From JBMYRH01 sp049602155 (GTDB lineage Bacteria > Myxococcota_A > UBA9042 > PHBI01 > JBMYRH01): a DNA stretch of 50,024 bases. The position numbers and the translations under genes are program-made. The stretch is taken from NCBI GenBank assembly GCA_049602155.1, contig JBMYRH010000038.1, positions 1 through 50,024 of the forward strand, written 5' to 3'. Below, piece by piece: positions 19,601-27,690 of this stretch. How positions within the stretch are numbered: the stretch's first letter is position 1; each line of letters starts with the position of its first letter. The notes under the pieces were generated by a model. That model did no database searches and was not told the origin of the DNA. It saw only the letters and a program-made list of their open reading frames with translations.

Positions 19601-19895
19601 GTCGACCGCCGCGCGCGCGGCCCACAGTTGAGTTGGGCAAGGGGCCAAAGACATTGAGCTGCGGAGCCCGCCCGCCCTCCATCTGGACGGGTGGACCCGG
19701 CTGCGCCACTGGGCTCGCCTGGACGGGCGACAAGAGGCCGCCACCTGGCTGCAAGGCTGCGCGGGCTTGGGCGTAGTCCATCTGTTGGCCGATCTGACGC
19801 GCAGCGCTCCCAGTGGCGGACAGCGCAGGTCCGCTAGGGACTTCGGTGTGGTCAGTCGCTGGTGTATGGCGCCGAGGGGGCAGCTTTTGGTGCAT
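16677..19895 (-). CDS. Large Ala/Lys-rich protein, candidate injected effector or toxin
   Basis: A 1072-aa protein. ATG 19895 has GGAG seven bases upstream; the ORF extends to 20000 but without a signal. There is no signal peptide or membrane segment. The N-terminus is Pro/Gly-rich and disordered, with MDYAQARAALQPGGG followed by SPVQ and PVQMEGG. Residues of about 130-620 are almost entirely Ala/Lys/Glu helices (coiled-coil-like). The C-terminal 400 residues are mixed, with one Cys pair region and Gly-rich beta text (LGGLYQNHKKDGK). I do not recognise a catalytic domain. Similar N-terminal motifs occur, as I recall, in Myxococcota proteins near extracellular contractile injection systems, but none of that machinery is in this window. 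The divergent YbjN-fold neighbour could be a chaperone. Function unknown. Confidence 0.6.
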   Translation of the reverse strand: MHQKLPPRRHTPATDHTEVPSGPALSATGSAARQIGQQMDYAQARAALQPGGGLLSPVQASPVAQPGPPVQMEGGRAPQLNVFGPLPNSTVGRARGGRRGALRTGRRRPKPPRSAAERLKRLGKLYADTHQTPLVNEALDPFKAKLVGELETALGAQHVASYKRGKSARAARAFRAKMKRAAQAKAEEVATAAIDANAGLAADKDMYKEDAKARVTGTKDAAGKAIKELAKDGAAEASGSVATALGAAGKASFCKHPEWGEPERYTVQKRVSAAQDGIKKAAKAKFPKARQAANDWKAEVLAGNKEDDANEKIAAATEGLGDDAAAGTAAAAGMISEAVLEAAIAGAVLETEKKLTSYLSGKLGKGGVRKAFRSQQVFEFRKSMKEAARAKAYADVNTEVESGHELDGSGAATKSYVKVNAKKHAYAKAKASVDTAITSIAQDGAKTAIKNASVDAKLKKAARAAGMKALRSHSGPPAKALAAAKSAAKAAANGAVSSVYPSAQRQAHGWKNTLLEKEQASRAGLTGTMGQLHTSATDATETHAATKDAAKTRGKSQVVKDEVGKKSVKASLAANTTAQGMGMIGRICDLTVPSRGDACKLEIELKIPVPSSPAFVLLRVVGEAQRGVTNRKNEGPDATPDNKSLAFQCEIAFGGGVSLWGLELNGALGFLVRSQAMDTHKAMNAITYAGYRAACGINGDMGNWWAGARSGAKDRQARAASPHDSGNPLSAMGEAELWAAMLEEQVFMKPGAAPGQMVMDEDAFADVGGSLTGKGKLKAGVAEGETAMRAELFRRYDAEQIRKVLTEGTAAGTTLAAQHGQVDVGKAGSSQANAEARRKLIRGKTSTQFIWETKLKCKVAGQTVEFAGQLTAGTGGWEISVGSMLILDTGGKPTDFESIAIGIVGASVSIGKTLGGLYQNHKKDGKTQGYHAAGAALDIGNDVEGIVNAGMGNSLGKSLADAYKVGTSRSDQVNQTTTDAMGDAFGTSKDMPANEATKAGATSEFGLKLALTFGSGGVSLELSQVKVRKLAIDIGTAGLDINLERAKRLAKLGYEDGHFVGEALGFGTSHGA

Positions 19896-20105
19896 CAGTC
19901 TTCTCCAAATCGACCAACGACGGCTCCCATTCACCTTGTGAACGGCCGTCGGCGATACGCACCCCGAGACTTCCGCAGTCTCTGCAAATGTCGCGCGCAA
20001 GTCAACGACGGACAGAAGATGTACGGGGTGGCTTGCGGCGACCTAATCGGCTAGGTTGGCGCCGCCAATCCCCTCAGAGGAGGGGCACACGCCGAGGTCA
20101 AGGTC

Positions 20106-20981
20106 ATGAGTGAAGATCGCCCATCTATCGAGATCAACCAAGACATCGTCCTCACGGACGAGGCAGACGCCTCATTCGTAGTCGCCGTGACCGAGTTGAG
20201 CGCGTCGGAGTCCGGCGTCCAGCTCGAGGGCACGATGAGCTGTGAGACCTGGGCGCAGGTGGTTGAGAGTGATCGCTTCGGCCTGAGCCCCGCGGTCTTG
20301 CCACATGGTGGCCCCGAGCTCCTCGACACTGAGCGGCCTGTGACCGTGCGGCTGAGGCTGCACGAGGGGCTCCCCGAGGGGCTGGCGCTGCCCGATATCG
20401 CGGCGCAGCTCTTGAGTGGGGAGGGCGAGGCCTCTGAAGAAGACGCTTGGGTGCTCTGCGAGGCGCTACAGGACGTCGCGCTACCCGAGGGGGTGGAGGG
20501 CACAGCTCAAGCTGGCTTCAGGACCAACTGGGCAGAAGACACCCCGGAGGGCGGAAGCGAGCTTGAAGAGCTCACGGCTGCGTGGCTTGCGCAGGCGGGC
20601 GCCGAGGTGGCGATGGTCCAGCCCGGCCTCATGCGCGTCCCGATGGAGGCCGATGGGCACGAGTGGGTGCTCTTGGCCCGGGTGGACGCCGGGGCGCGCA
20701 TCGTCGGCTTCTACTCCATCTTCCCGACGCTTGTGCCCGAAGAGGCGCGCTACCTGACGGCGCTCTTCATGATGGGCCAGAACTTCGACATCCCCTTCGG
20801 TGCGTTCGAGATGGACCCCGAAGACGGAGAGCTGCGGTTTAGGACCGCGTGGGCCGGTGGCCCTGAGGAGCTCCCGACAGGGGCCCAGCTCTATGAGCTG
20901 GTCGCACCACACGCGCCGCTGATGAGCGCGCACATGAACGTCGTCGCTGAGCTCGCTGAGCAAGCCGCCGAGGCGGAGTAG
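20106..20981 (+). CDS. YbjN-domain protein (type III chaperone-like fold)
   Basis: A 291-aa acidic cytoplasmic protein. The C-terminal half (about 145-285) has the YbjN pattern: a helix, a beta-sheet with VLLARVDAGARIVGFYSIFP, a helix VPEEARYLTALFMMGQNFDIPFGAFEMD, then GELRFRTAWAGG and a closing helix. YbjN-family proteins adopt the fold of type III secretion class I chaperones, though many have no known partner. The N-terminal half, with LSGEGEASEEDAWVLCEAL, is not recognised. It is transcribed divergently from the Ala/Lys-rich 1072-aa protein across a 210-bp gap that holds a GC hairpin (20070-20085) upstream of the start. A chaperone-client pair is an attractive but unproven reading. Confidence 0.65.
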   Translation: MSEDRPSIEINQDIVLTDEADASFVVAVTELSASESGVQLEGTMSCETWAQVVESDRFGLSPAVLPHGGPELLDTERPVTVRLRLHEGLPEGLALPDIAAQLLSGEGEASEEDAWVLCEALQDVALPEGVEGTAQAGFRTNWAEDTPEGGSELEELTAAWLAQAGAEVAMVQPGLMRVPMEADGHEWVLLARVDAGARIVGFYSIFPTLVPEEARYLTALFMMGQNFDIPFGAFEMDPEDGELRFRTAWAGGPEELPTGAQLYELVAPHAPLMSAHMNVVAELAEQAAEAE

Positions 20982-21007
20982 AGGCTCAAAGGTGCACGCC
21001 CGTGGGG

Positions 21008-22039
21008 CTATGAACTGAGCGTCAGCCGTCTGCGCTGGGTGGCGATGAGCCCGAGTATGAAGAGCCCTAAGAGGCCAGAAGAGGGCGCACCGCCCTGGCA
21101 GCCGCCGTCATCCTCACTCGGGGCTGGGGTGGCATCGTCGTCGTCCTCTTCGTCGGACGTGGCTTGCTCATCAGGTGTAGCGTCCTCATCGGGGCCAGGG
21201 CCCGTCGCGTCGTCCTGCCCGCCGGGCTCCGGGGCCGTCCACCCGTCTTGAGACACACAGACGTAGTCGATGCACAGGCTCCCGTCCGGGCACTCGCTCT
21301 CATCAAAGCACTCAGGCTCGCGGTAGTCGGCGTCGCTGGGTCCCCACGTATCATGTGGTGACGGCTCGTCGATGGTGTCTGGCTCGGGCATCGGCTCTGT
21401 CTCTGCATCCGAGGCGTCGGTCTCTTCGGATGCGTCGGACACCGCCGTCACGTCTTCGGGCTCGGGAGCTGGTCCAGCGTCCTCGATTGGCGCTTCGACG
21501 TCCGCCTCGATGGCGTCATCGGGCTCGGGCTCTGGGCCGGCGTCCTCGGCTGGCTCGTCGACGTCCGCCTCGATGATGACATCGGGCTCGGGCTCTGGGC
21601 CGGCGTCCTCGGCTGGCTCGTCGACGTCCGCCTCGATGATGACATCGGGCTCTGGTTCGGGCTCGGGATCGGCGGGGAAGTCGTCAGGATCGCCGGGGTT
21701 GGTCACGTTGGCGGAGTCGCCGGGGAGCGGCGAGCCGCTGGCCCACAGGCAGTCAGGGTCCAAGAGCTCCTCACCATTGGTGAACCCGTCGCCGTCCGAG
21801 TCCATGCCGCAGACGGCTGCCCAGTCCGGCTGGCTCCCGACCATCGTGTCCTTGATATCCAGACCAAAGGCGTTCCATGTCGCCGGGGTGCCTGTGCTGA
21901 TGTGGCAGGTGCTGCAGTTATTCACAGCGCCATGGGGGACCTTATTCTTGAAGAACGACTTACCGAAGGCCACGCCGCTCCCGATCGGCAGGGTCAGGGC
22001 GAGGATAGGGATGAGCAGGCGGCTCTTAAGCGTCAGCAT
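21008..22039 (-). CDS. Exported CxxCH protein with acidic repeats and MYXO-CTERM-like tail
   Basis: A 343-aa protein. ATG 22039 (GGAGAG upstream) gives a clean signal peptide, and the mature N-terminus soon shows NNCSTCH (Cys42, Cys45, His46), a c-type heme-binding motif. Next is a calcium-binding loop DSDGDGFTNGEE of the thrombospondin type 3/EF-hand kind. Then come three repeats of EPEPDVIIEADVDEPAEDAGP type (about residues 130-190), a Cys-containing module and a second acidic linker. The C-terminus reads GGCQG, a hydrophobic helix, then QRRR, the layout of the MYXO-CTERM sorting signal, which directs Myxococcota proteins to the cell surface after processing. A surface-attached, possibly electron-carrying protein is inferred; one CxxCH alone does not prove heme binding. 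Confidence 0.72.
   Translation of the reverse strand: MLTLKSRLLIPILALTLPIGSGVAFGKSFFKNKVPHGAVNNCSTCHISTGTPATWNAFGLDIKDTMVGSQPDWAAVCGMDSDGDGFTNGEELLDPDCLWASGSPLPGDSANVTNPGDPDDFPADPEPEPEPDVIIEADVDEPAEDAGPEPEPDVIIEADVDEPAEDAGPEPEPDDAIEADVEAPIEDAGPAPEPEDVTAVSDASEETDASDAETEPMPEPDTIDEPSPHDTWGPSDADYREPECFDESECPDGSLCIDYVCVSQDGWTAPEPGGQDDATGPGPDEDATPDEQATSDEEDDDDATPAPSEDDGGCQGGAPSSGLLGLFILGLIATQRRRLTLSS
21478..21655 (-). repeat. 63-bp tandem repeat encoding 21-residue acidic units
   Basis: Nearly three copies of a 63-bp unit start at 21478, 21541 and 21604. Copies two and three are almost identical over 50 bp or more; the first has several substitutions. Each encodes 21 residues with EADVDEPAEDAGPEPEP. 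The copies lie in frame in the acidic linker of the CxxCH protein. Confidence 0.88.
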
Positions 22040-22161
22040 CGGGGCTCTCCATCGTTGGTCCACCTAGACTGTACCAAAAGGTGACCCCAAGGTGCACTGA
22101 GCCGACGGACGGGCGCTGTAACGCCGTGACGTCGCAGGTGCGCGTCATGGCACGCTGAGAC

Positions 22162-23415
22162 CTAACTGATGAGCCCGACACGGGTAAGAGCGCGCTCGAG
22201 TTGCGCCCAGCGCTGCTCCAAGCTGCCAGTGAAGCCGATGGACATGCGCAGGAGGCCCGGGGCGATCCCGGCGGCCTTGAGCGCCTCATCGGTGAGCTCG
22301 CTCGAGGTAGAGCTCGCCGAGCACGACATCAACGTGTCGAAGTAGCCCAGGCTGACGGCCATGAAGCCAAAGCCCTCGGTGTTCTGAAGGTCGTCCATGA
22401 GGGACTCGGCGCGGGCGCTGCTCCCAGCGTCGATGGTCAAGAGCCCCCCGAACCCGTACTCGGGCCGACCAATCTCACGGAAACGTTCGTGGTCAGCGTG
22501 CTCGGGCAAGCCTGGGTAGCTCACGGCCACCCCCGCAGCCTGCAGACGCTCGGCGAAGACCTGAGCGCGCCGTGCGTGCTCGACCATTCGGATTGGCAAG
22601 TGAGGGACACGGAGGCTGATGGAGTGCGCCACTTGGGGGTCCATCGTAGGGCCTAGGATCATCAGGGGGCCCATGTGGAGATCCATCAGGGAGCCGACAA
22701 ACTCTGCGGTCCCGCACACGGCGCCCGCGATGAAGTCGCTCGCCCCGTTGACGAACTTGGTCAGGGAGTGGACGACGACGTCTGCGCCGTGGTCCATCGG
22801 GGTGATGGCCAGCGGTGTGAACGTGTTGTCAACGACTAGCTTCGCGCCGTGCGCGTGAGCGACCTCAGCGAGCATCGGCAGGTCAGCGACGCGCAGGGTG
22901 GGGTTGGAGAGGGACTCGGCGTAGACGACGCGCGTTCGGTCGGTGCACGCGGCAGCGACGGCGTCCGGGTCGTTGATGTCGACGAAGGTGGTGTGGATAC
23001 CGCACTTCTTGGGGAAGAACTCGGCGAGCATCGCCCAGGTCCCGCCGTAAAGGGTGTCGGACGCGACGACGTGGTCGCCCTGGTCCAAGAGGCCCAGGAG
23101 CGCACACGAGATGGCGCCCAAACCACTGCCTGTGCAGTAGCCGGCCTCGGTCCCTTCGAGCGCTGCCAGCTGCCGACCCAAGACGTAGACGGTCGGGTTG
23201 AAGTGCCGGCCATACAGGAAGCATCCGCCGTCGTCGGGGCCCAGGCGACCCTGGAAGATCTCTGGCATCGTCCCGGCCTCCATCACGGTGAACGTCGTCG
23301 AGGCCTCGATGGACATGTTCACGCCACCGTGCTCGCCGAACTCGTGGCGCAAGGCCGCGAGGCGCTCAACAGGATCGTTAGGGAAGAGGGGGGTTGATGA
23401 CTCGGGTGATGACAT
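22162..23415 (-). CDS. Cys/Met-metabolism PLP enzyme (methionine gamma-lyase / cystathionine gamma-synthase class)
   Basis: A 417-aa protein starting at ATG 23415, with GGAGG six bases upstream; the longer reading to 23514 is rejected. It has the fold-type I PLP pattern: GYCTGSGLGAISCALLGLL cofactor-loop region, SDTLYGGTW, VVYAESLSNPTLRVADLP, VVDNTFTPLAITPMDHGADVV and the Schiff-base lysine Lys220 in HSLTKFVNG. These enzymes use sulfur amino-acid substrates: gamma-elimination of methionine to methanethiol, alpha-ketobutyrate and ammonia, or gamma-replacement in transsulfuration. GYFDTLMSCSASSTSSE near the C-terminus resembles methionine gamma-lyases, whose set of substrate-binding residues I cannot confirm. 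Stand-alone gene, no sulfur-metabolism neighbours. Confidence 0.88.
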   Translation of the reverse strand: MSSPESSTPLFPNDPVERLAALRHEFGEHGGVNMSIEASTTFTVMEAGTMPEIFQGRLGPDDGGCFLYGRHFNPTVYVLGRQLAALEGTEAGYCTGSGLGAISCALLGLLDQGDHVVASDTLYGGTWAMLAEFFPKKCGIHTTFVDINDPDAVAAACTDRTRVVYAESLSNPTLRVADLPMLAEVAHAHGAKLVVDNTFTPLAITPMDHGADVVVHSLTKFVNGASDFIAGAVCGTAEFVGSLMDLHMGPLMILGPTMDPQVAHSISLRVPHLPIRMVEHARRAQVFAERLQAAGVAVSYPGLPEHADHERFREIGRPEYGFGGLLTIDAGSSARAESLMDDLQNTEGFGFMAVSLGYFDTLMSCSASSTSSELTDEALKAAGIAPGLLRMSIGFTGSLEQRWAQLERALTRVGLIS

Positions 23416-23590
23416 GGTGAACCTCCGGGGACCTTGTGGCACAGCCGAAGCGAAAGGCGAAGCCTTGTGAATCCTGAGGGGTAAGAGGCGGGGGAGTTGC
23501 CCAGAATTGCTCACTCATCGCTCGTGTATATCCCCGCCGTATGGCCTGGGTAGCGAGGGGGTGTTGATCAGCGTCGGGGGCGTCGCGAGC

Positions 23591-26500
23591 TTAAAGTGAG
23601 GAGGCCTTCTGAAGGCAAAACGCTGAGCGCTCGGCCTGGCCGTAGCGACCCCAGAATTCCGAGGCGAGGGTAAGGGCCTCGACGGCGTGGGCACGGCACT
23701 CAGGGGTGTCGCTGGTCGCAAATGCAGCGCCGATTTGCTCCATCATCAGCGGGAACTGAGGGTCGATAGCCATGTCTCGCATGCTCGGCACGCGGGTGTA
23801 GGCGCGCCGCAGGGAGGGGACGTCGCCGGACAGCGCATAGGCCCATGCTTGAAGCATGCGGCCGAAGGGCTCTGCCAGCGCGAGGCCCGTCGCGAGCGCG
23901 TCCGGGATGAAGCGCTCGATCGCTTCGTTCACGCCGTCAAATCGCTGCTCGAGGAGATCGCAGATGAAGAGCTTGGGTCGGATCAGCTCTGCCGCGGAGA
24001 GCAACCTCATGCTGCGCGCTGTGCTGTAGGCTTTTTGGTAGGCCTCGCGGGCGTTCGCCACCTGCCCGCTGGTGCGGAGCGCCTCGCCGAGGTCATGCCA
24101 CGCGATTGGGAGCCTGGCGTTGAAGCCGTAGCGCCGCGCTAGGGTGATCAGCTCCTCGAAGTGTGCGATGGCCTCGGCGCCGCGCTGCTTCCAGACGAGG
24201 ACGATGCCTAGCGCTCGCAAGCTGCGAGCCTTGAGCTCGGGCCGTTCGCCGGCGTGCAGGAGCGCGTCGCGCGCAGCGCGCTCGCCGATGTCCAGTTCGC
24301 CACGTGAGAGACAGGTGTAGACAAGCCGCTGAGCAGCGCGCTGTGCCTCAGGCCCGGGTTGCGCGATGTCTACCGCCTTCTTCGCTTCGTCGAAGCCTTG
24401 TTGTCGGTGACCTCGAGAGTTCAGCCACATCGAGCGCGCACAGAAGAGCGCACGAAGCCCTCGAGGCCCACACTCCCCTTCACGGGCTGACATGGCGTCG
24501 ATGACAGCGCCCCACTCCGTGACTTGGCCGGAGTTCTCGAAGACGTCGGCGAGCAAGTCTCCGGCCACCATGGCCGTGTCTGCCGTGGCCATGTCGACCA
24601 CGGACTGCAGGACCTGCGCTGCGTCCTCAAGCTCTCCCATGTCGAGGAGGAGTTGTCCGGTGATGAGCGCCACTTCGGAGTGTTGAGGTTCCTCGGCTGG
24701 GATGTGCGCGAGCGCTTTAAGCCCCGCACGTACTGCCGCGCCAGGCTGGCCCGAGCGAGCCTCGTAAGGCATGCTCCGCACCCACCAATCGACCGCCTGC
24801 TCAAGGTCACCTGCGGCTTGGTAGTGGTCCGCGATGGCGCCGGCCTCTTGCTCAAGGTTCGATTCAGCCCACGCGCTGCGCGTCTCAGCCGCCCGCTTCT
24901 GCATCTTCCGGAGCCTCCTTGGGCCCGTCTCGGACAGCAGCATTTCGCGCATCAGCGCCGGTTGCAACGACACCGTGTCCTGCGCTTGCAAGGGACCCTC
25001 GACGAGCAACCCGAGGTCGATAAGTGGGTCGAGAGCGGCCTCAAGGTCTAGCTGGAGGCCCTCGGCAGCGGCATAACGCGTCAGGAGATCGACCCGTACT
25101 CGGTTACCTAAGACCGCGACGCATCGGCAGACTTCGCGGAGGAGGTCCCCCATCGTGGTCTGCGCGAGAGACTCGTCCATGCTGAGCTTTAAGACCCGAG
25201 CCAGCCGCGCGGGGAGGTCCGCGGTGTCGGGGTTCGTGGAGGTGCCTTTCGTCTCTTCTCGGTCGACGCTCCCACCCGCGCGGGCCAAGTGCATCGCGAA
25301 GAGCGGGTTGCCCTGCGCGCGCTGGGCGATCTGCTCTGCTGTGCGGACACCGAGCTGCCCGGAAGCCGCGATGCCCTCGACGATGGCCTCTTCTGACACG
25401 GGTGGTACTTCAAACGCATAGAAGGACTCACCGTCGCTCCAGTCGCGCTTGTTCATCCCTTGCACAAACGCGCCGTCCCCGAGGCCATCGGAGTACGCGC
25501 CCATGCACAGGAGAGGGAAGGGCGAGAACCGGGACTCAAAGATGAGCTGACTGATAAAGGAGAGCACCTCAAGTCCGCCTTGGTCGAGGCTGTCGAGGAC
25601 CAGCATCACAGGCTTCACGGCGCTGATGCGGCGGAGCATGCGGATGACGAGCGCGATGTTGACCCCGAAGCCGCTGAGCTCACCCGCGTTGTCGGCGGAT
25701 GCCCGTGGGCGCAAGAAGTCCGTCATGTCTTGGATCTCTCGCGCGTCAACGTCGTCGTAACGACGCAAGAATTCGGTGACCGCGTCACGCACCGTGTCTG
25801 CGCTTCGACCGACGGTGCCGAGGTAGGTGTCAAAGGCATGCTTGAGACCGGAGCTTGGGCCTCCATTCGCGTTGTAGGCGGTCCGGAGGGCGATGAAGCG
25901 TCCCTCCTTGGCGAGCTTGAAAGCCAGCGCCTCCATCACGCTGCTCTTGCCGATGCCCACGGGGCCCGAGAGCATGGCCAGCTGGATGTCCCCCATCTCT
26001 GCCCGCTTCACGAGGGGCGTGAACCCCTCTAGGAACGCCGAGCGGCCCCAGAGCTTGGCGCTCGGGGAGTGGTGTGCACGGCCGACCTTAGTGCCCCCTG
26101 AGTTCGCCTCGATGAGGGTATCGCCGGCCCCGGAGCTGTCTGTCAGGGTGGGCTCTATGGCCACCGCGCTATGCTCGCGCTCTTGTTGACTCACGAGGTG
26201 TGACCACGTTGTGGCGCTCAGCACAGCGGGCTCACAGAACGGCTTAAGGGCCCTCACGACGTCGGCAGCCATCGCGGGGCGATCTTCAGGGCGCCTGGAT
26301 AGGAGCCTCATCACGAGATTGCAGAGGTCGGAGGGGAGCGACTCGCCGTCTCTCGGCGCGAGTCGCATGGGCTCCGTGGTGACGCGGGCGACAAGCAGCG
26401 CCATGCCGCTCTTGGCGAAGGGCAGCTTCCCGCTCAGGAGGCGGTACAGCGTGGTGCCGACCGCGTAAAGATCCAGGGCCGGCGCATAGACTCCGCACTG

Positions 26501-27085
26501 CTGGACCTGCTCTGGCGCCATATAAGCAGGCGTCCCGACCATGACCCCTGAGCCGTCCTCGGTGACGTTCATGTCTTGGCTTAGAGACGCCGCGATCCCG
26601 AAGTCCGTCAGCTTGGTGTGGAGGCTGCCGTCACTCAGTCGACTCACCATGATGTTCTCAGGCTTGATGTCGCGGTGAAGGACGCCGAGCGCGTGGACGT
26701 GCGCGAGGGCTGAGAGGACCTGGCACATCAGGGTGCAGCTTGCGCCGGGGGAGAGGCCCACGTCCAAGATGTCGACCAAAGAGAGGGCATCGAAGTACTG
26801 CATGACCGTGTAGTGCCCTTCGACAGGGTCACCCCATTGGCCCATGGACATGGTTGGGATCACGTGCGGGTGGCGAACCCGGCGCGAGAGCCGCGCGCCT
26901 CGGAGGAAGCGCCCAGCGAGGTCCGGTGAGCCTGGGTCAAGTCGCATCACCTTTAGGGCGATCTGACGACCAGACTGCTCATCCAAGGCGAGGTAAACGG
27001 CCCCCATCCCGCCCCGCCCGAGGAGGCAGATGACGCGGTAGCGTCGATCGATTAGCCGACCAGTTTCGAGTTCCAGACTTTTCAC
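23591..27085 (-). CDS. Ser/Thr protein kinase fused to ATPase and TPR-like region
   Basis: A 1164-aa cytoplasmic protein. GTG 27085 starts just before the kinase domain; the extension to 27496 overlaps the divergent gene and is rejected. Kinase motifs: GRGGMGAVY loop, ALKVM lysine, HRDIKPEN (137-144, catalytic Asp139), DFGIAAS and MAPEQ. After a linker comes a STAND/AAA-type ATPase with Walker A GPVGIGKSS (374-382) and MLVLDSLDQGG as Walker B. The C-terminal 550 residues are helical repeats resembling TPR (for example LEDAAQVLQSVVDMA). This kinase-ATPase-TPR layout is common in Myxococcota and related to PknB/MalT-like signalling proteins; the signal and the targets are unknown. It is divergent from the RHH/UbiB-like operon. 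Confidence 0.9.
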   Translation of the reverse strand: MKSLELETGRLIDRRYRVICLLGRGGMGAVYLALDEQSGRQIALKVMRLDPGSPDLAGRFLRGARLSRRVRHPHVIPTMSMGQWGDPVEGHYTVMQYFDALSLVDILDVGLSPGASCTLMCQVLSALAHVHALGVLHRDIKPENIMVSRLSDGSLHTKLTDFGIAASLSQDMNVTEDGSGVMVGTPAYMAPEQVQQCGVYAPALDLYAVGTTLYRLLSGKLPFAKSGMALLVARVTTEPMRLAPRDGESLPSDLCNLVMRLLSRRPEDRPAMAADVVRALKPFCEPAVLSATTWSHLVSQQEREHSAVAIEPTLTDSSGAGDTLIEANSGGTKVGRAHHSPSAKLWGRSAFLEGFTPLVKRAEMGDIQLAMLSGPVGIGKSSVMEALAFKLAKEGRFIALRTAYNANGGPSSGLKHAFDTYLGTVGRSADTVRDAVTEFLRRYDDVDAREIQDMTDFLRPRASADNAGELSGFGVNIALVIRMLRRISAVKPVMLVLDSLDQGGLEVLSFISQLIFESRFSPFPLLCMGAYSDGLGDGAFVQGMNKRDWSDGESFYAFEVPPVSEEAIVEGIAASGQLGVRTAEQIAQRAQGNPLFAMHLARAGGSVDREETKGTSTNPDTADLPARLARVLKLSMDESLAQTTMGDLLREVCRCVAVLGNRVRVDLLTRYAAAEGLQLDLEAALDPLIDLGLLVEGPLQAQDTVSLQPALMREMLLSETGPRRLRKMQKRAAETRSAWAESNLEQEAGAIADHYQAAGDLEQAVDWWVRSMPYEARSGQPGAAVRAGLKALAHIPAEEPQHSEVALITGQLLLDMGELEDAAQVLQSVVDMATADTAMVAGDLLADVFENSGQVTEWGAVIDAMSAREGECGPRGLRALFCARSMWLNSRGHRQQGFDEAKKAVDIAQPGPEAQRAAQRLVYTCLSRGELDIGERAARDALLHAGERPELKARSLRALGIVLVWKQRGAEAIAHFEELITLARRYGFNARLPIAWHDLGEALRTSGQVANAREAYQKAYSTARSMRLLSAAELIRPKLFICDLLEQRFDGVNEAIERFIPDALATGLALAEPFGRMLQAWAYALSGDVPSLRRAYTRVPSMRDMAIDPQFPLMMEQIGAAFATSDTPECRAHAVEALTLASEFWGRYGQAERSAFCLQKASSL

Positions 27086-27203
27086 CCTGCCGACCCTAGC
27101 GGAAAGAGTGTGTCGTCGCCTACTCCGGTCAGGAAAGATTTGCGGAAAGGGTCTAGAAACAAGGGTGAGAGGGGGGGGGCTTCTGCGTCGATACGCGAAA
27201 GTG

Positions 27204-27251
27204 TTGACGGATGTGTCACAAACGATCACAGTGTGTATCACAATGTGATAC
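27204..27251 (+). promoter_or_regulatory. Probable promoter and 17-bp palindromic operator of the RHH/UbiB operon
   Basis: A perfect palindrome GTATCACA-A-TGTGATAC spans 27235-27251, 37 bp before the ATG at 27289. Just upstream are a good -35 (TTGACG, 27204-27209) and, 17 bp later, a weak -10 (CACAGT, 27227-27232), and TGTCACA/GATCACA half-sites precede the palindrome. Position between -10 and start suits repression, most simply autorepression by the encoded ribbon-helix-helix protein. Confidence 0.55.
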
Positions 27252-27288
27252 GCGGTGTGCTGGGTGAGCACGACCAATGGAGGCACGC

Positions 27289-27690
27289 ATGGTGGATGAG
27301 GCAGATGACCGAAAGAAGCGCGTGATTCATACAAGGGTGCCCGAGTCCTTGGACCGAGAGCTCCGTGAGAAGGCATCGACCTTGGGGGTCTCCGTGTCGA
27401 ACTTGGTGCGCAATGTGCTCTTGAACGCCTTTGGCCTGGTCGGTGACATCGTCGCAGACGGCGCGAAGGTGGCGGAGTCCGCGCGCTCCGCTGCACCTGT
27501 GGCGCCGGGAGAGCCCGTCGCCGCTGTCATCGGGTGGCAGGAGCTGATGCTTGGGGTCAACGCCGTATGCGTGACCTGTAATGAGGTCCTTACCAAGGGG
27601 AGCTCGGCGGCTATCGCTGTCACGAACGGGGCCGGACCCCGGCCAGTCTTGTGCCTTACATGCTTAGAGGAGTTGAGAGATGAACGTTGA
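27289..27690 (+). CDS. Ribbon-helix-helix DNA-binding protein with C-terminal Cys pairs
   Basis: A 133-aa protein. ATG 27289 has GGAGG five bases upstream and is preferred over ATG 27277. Residues 9-50 (KKRVIHTRVPESLDRELREKASTLGVSVSNLVRNVLLNAF) match the CopG/Arc ribbon-helix-helix fold: a short strand followed by two helices with the LGVSVSNLVR turn. The C-terminal part has CVTC and CLTC about 30 residues apart, a likely four-Cys zinc ribbon. The middle is a low-complexity linker. I infer a dimeric repressor, possibly metal- or redox-dependent, acting on the palindrome upstream. It overlaps the next gene by 11 bp, so the two are translated together. Confidence 0.8.
   Translation: MVDEADDRKKRVIHTRVPESLDRELREKASTLGVSVSNLVRNVLLNAFGLVGDIVADGAKVAESARSAAPVAPGEPVAAVIGWQELMLGVNAVCVTCNEVLTKGSSAAIAVTNGAGPRPVLCLTCLEELRDER

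Noticed and set aside
25448..25468. Operator-like CTTGTTCA-N5-TGCACAAA
   Set aside because: Lies inside the kinase coding region in a well-formed domain, with two mismatches to the dyad and no promoter; most likely chance.
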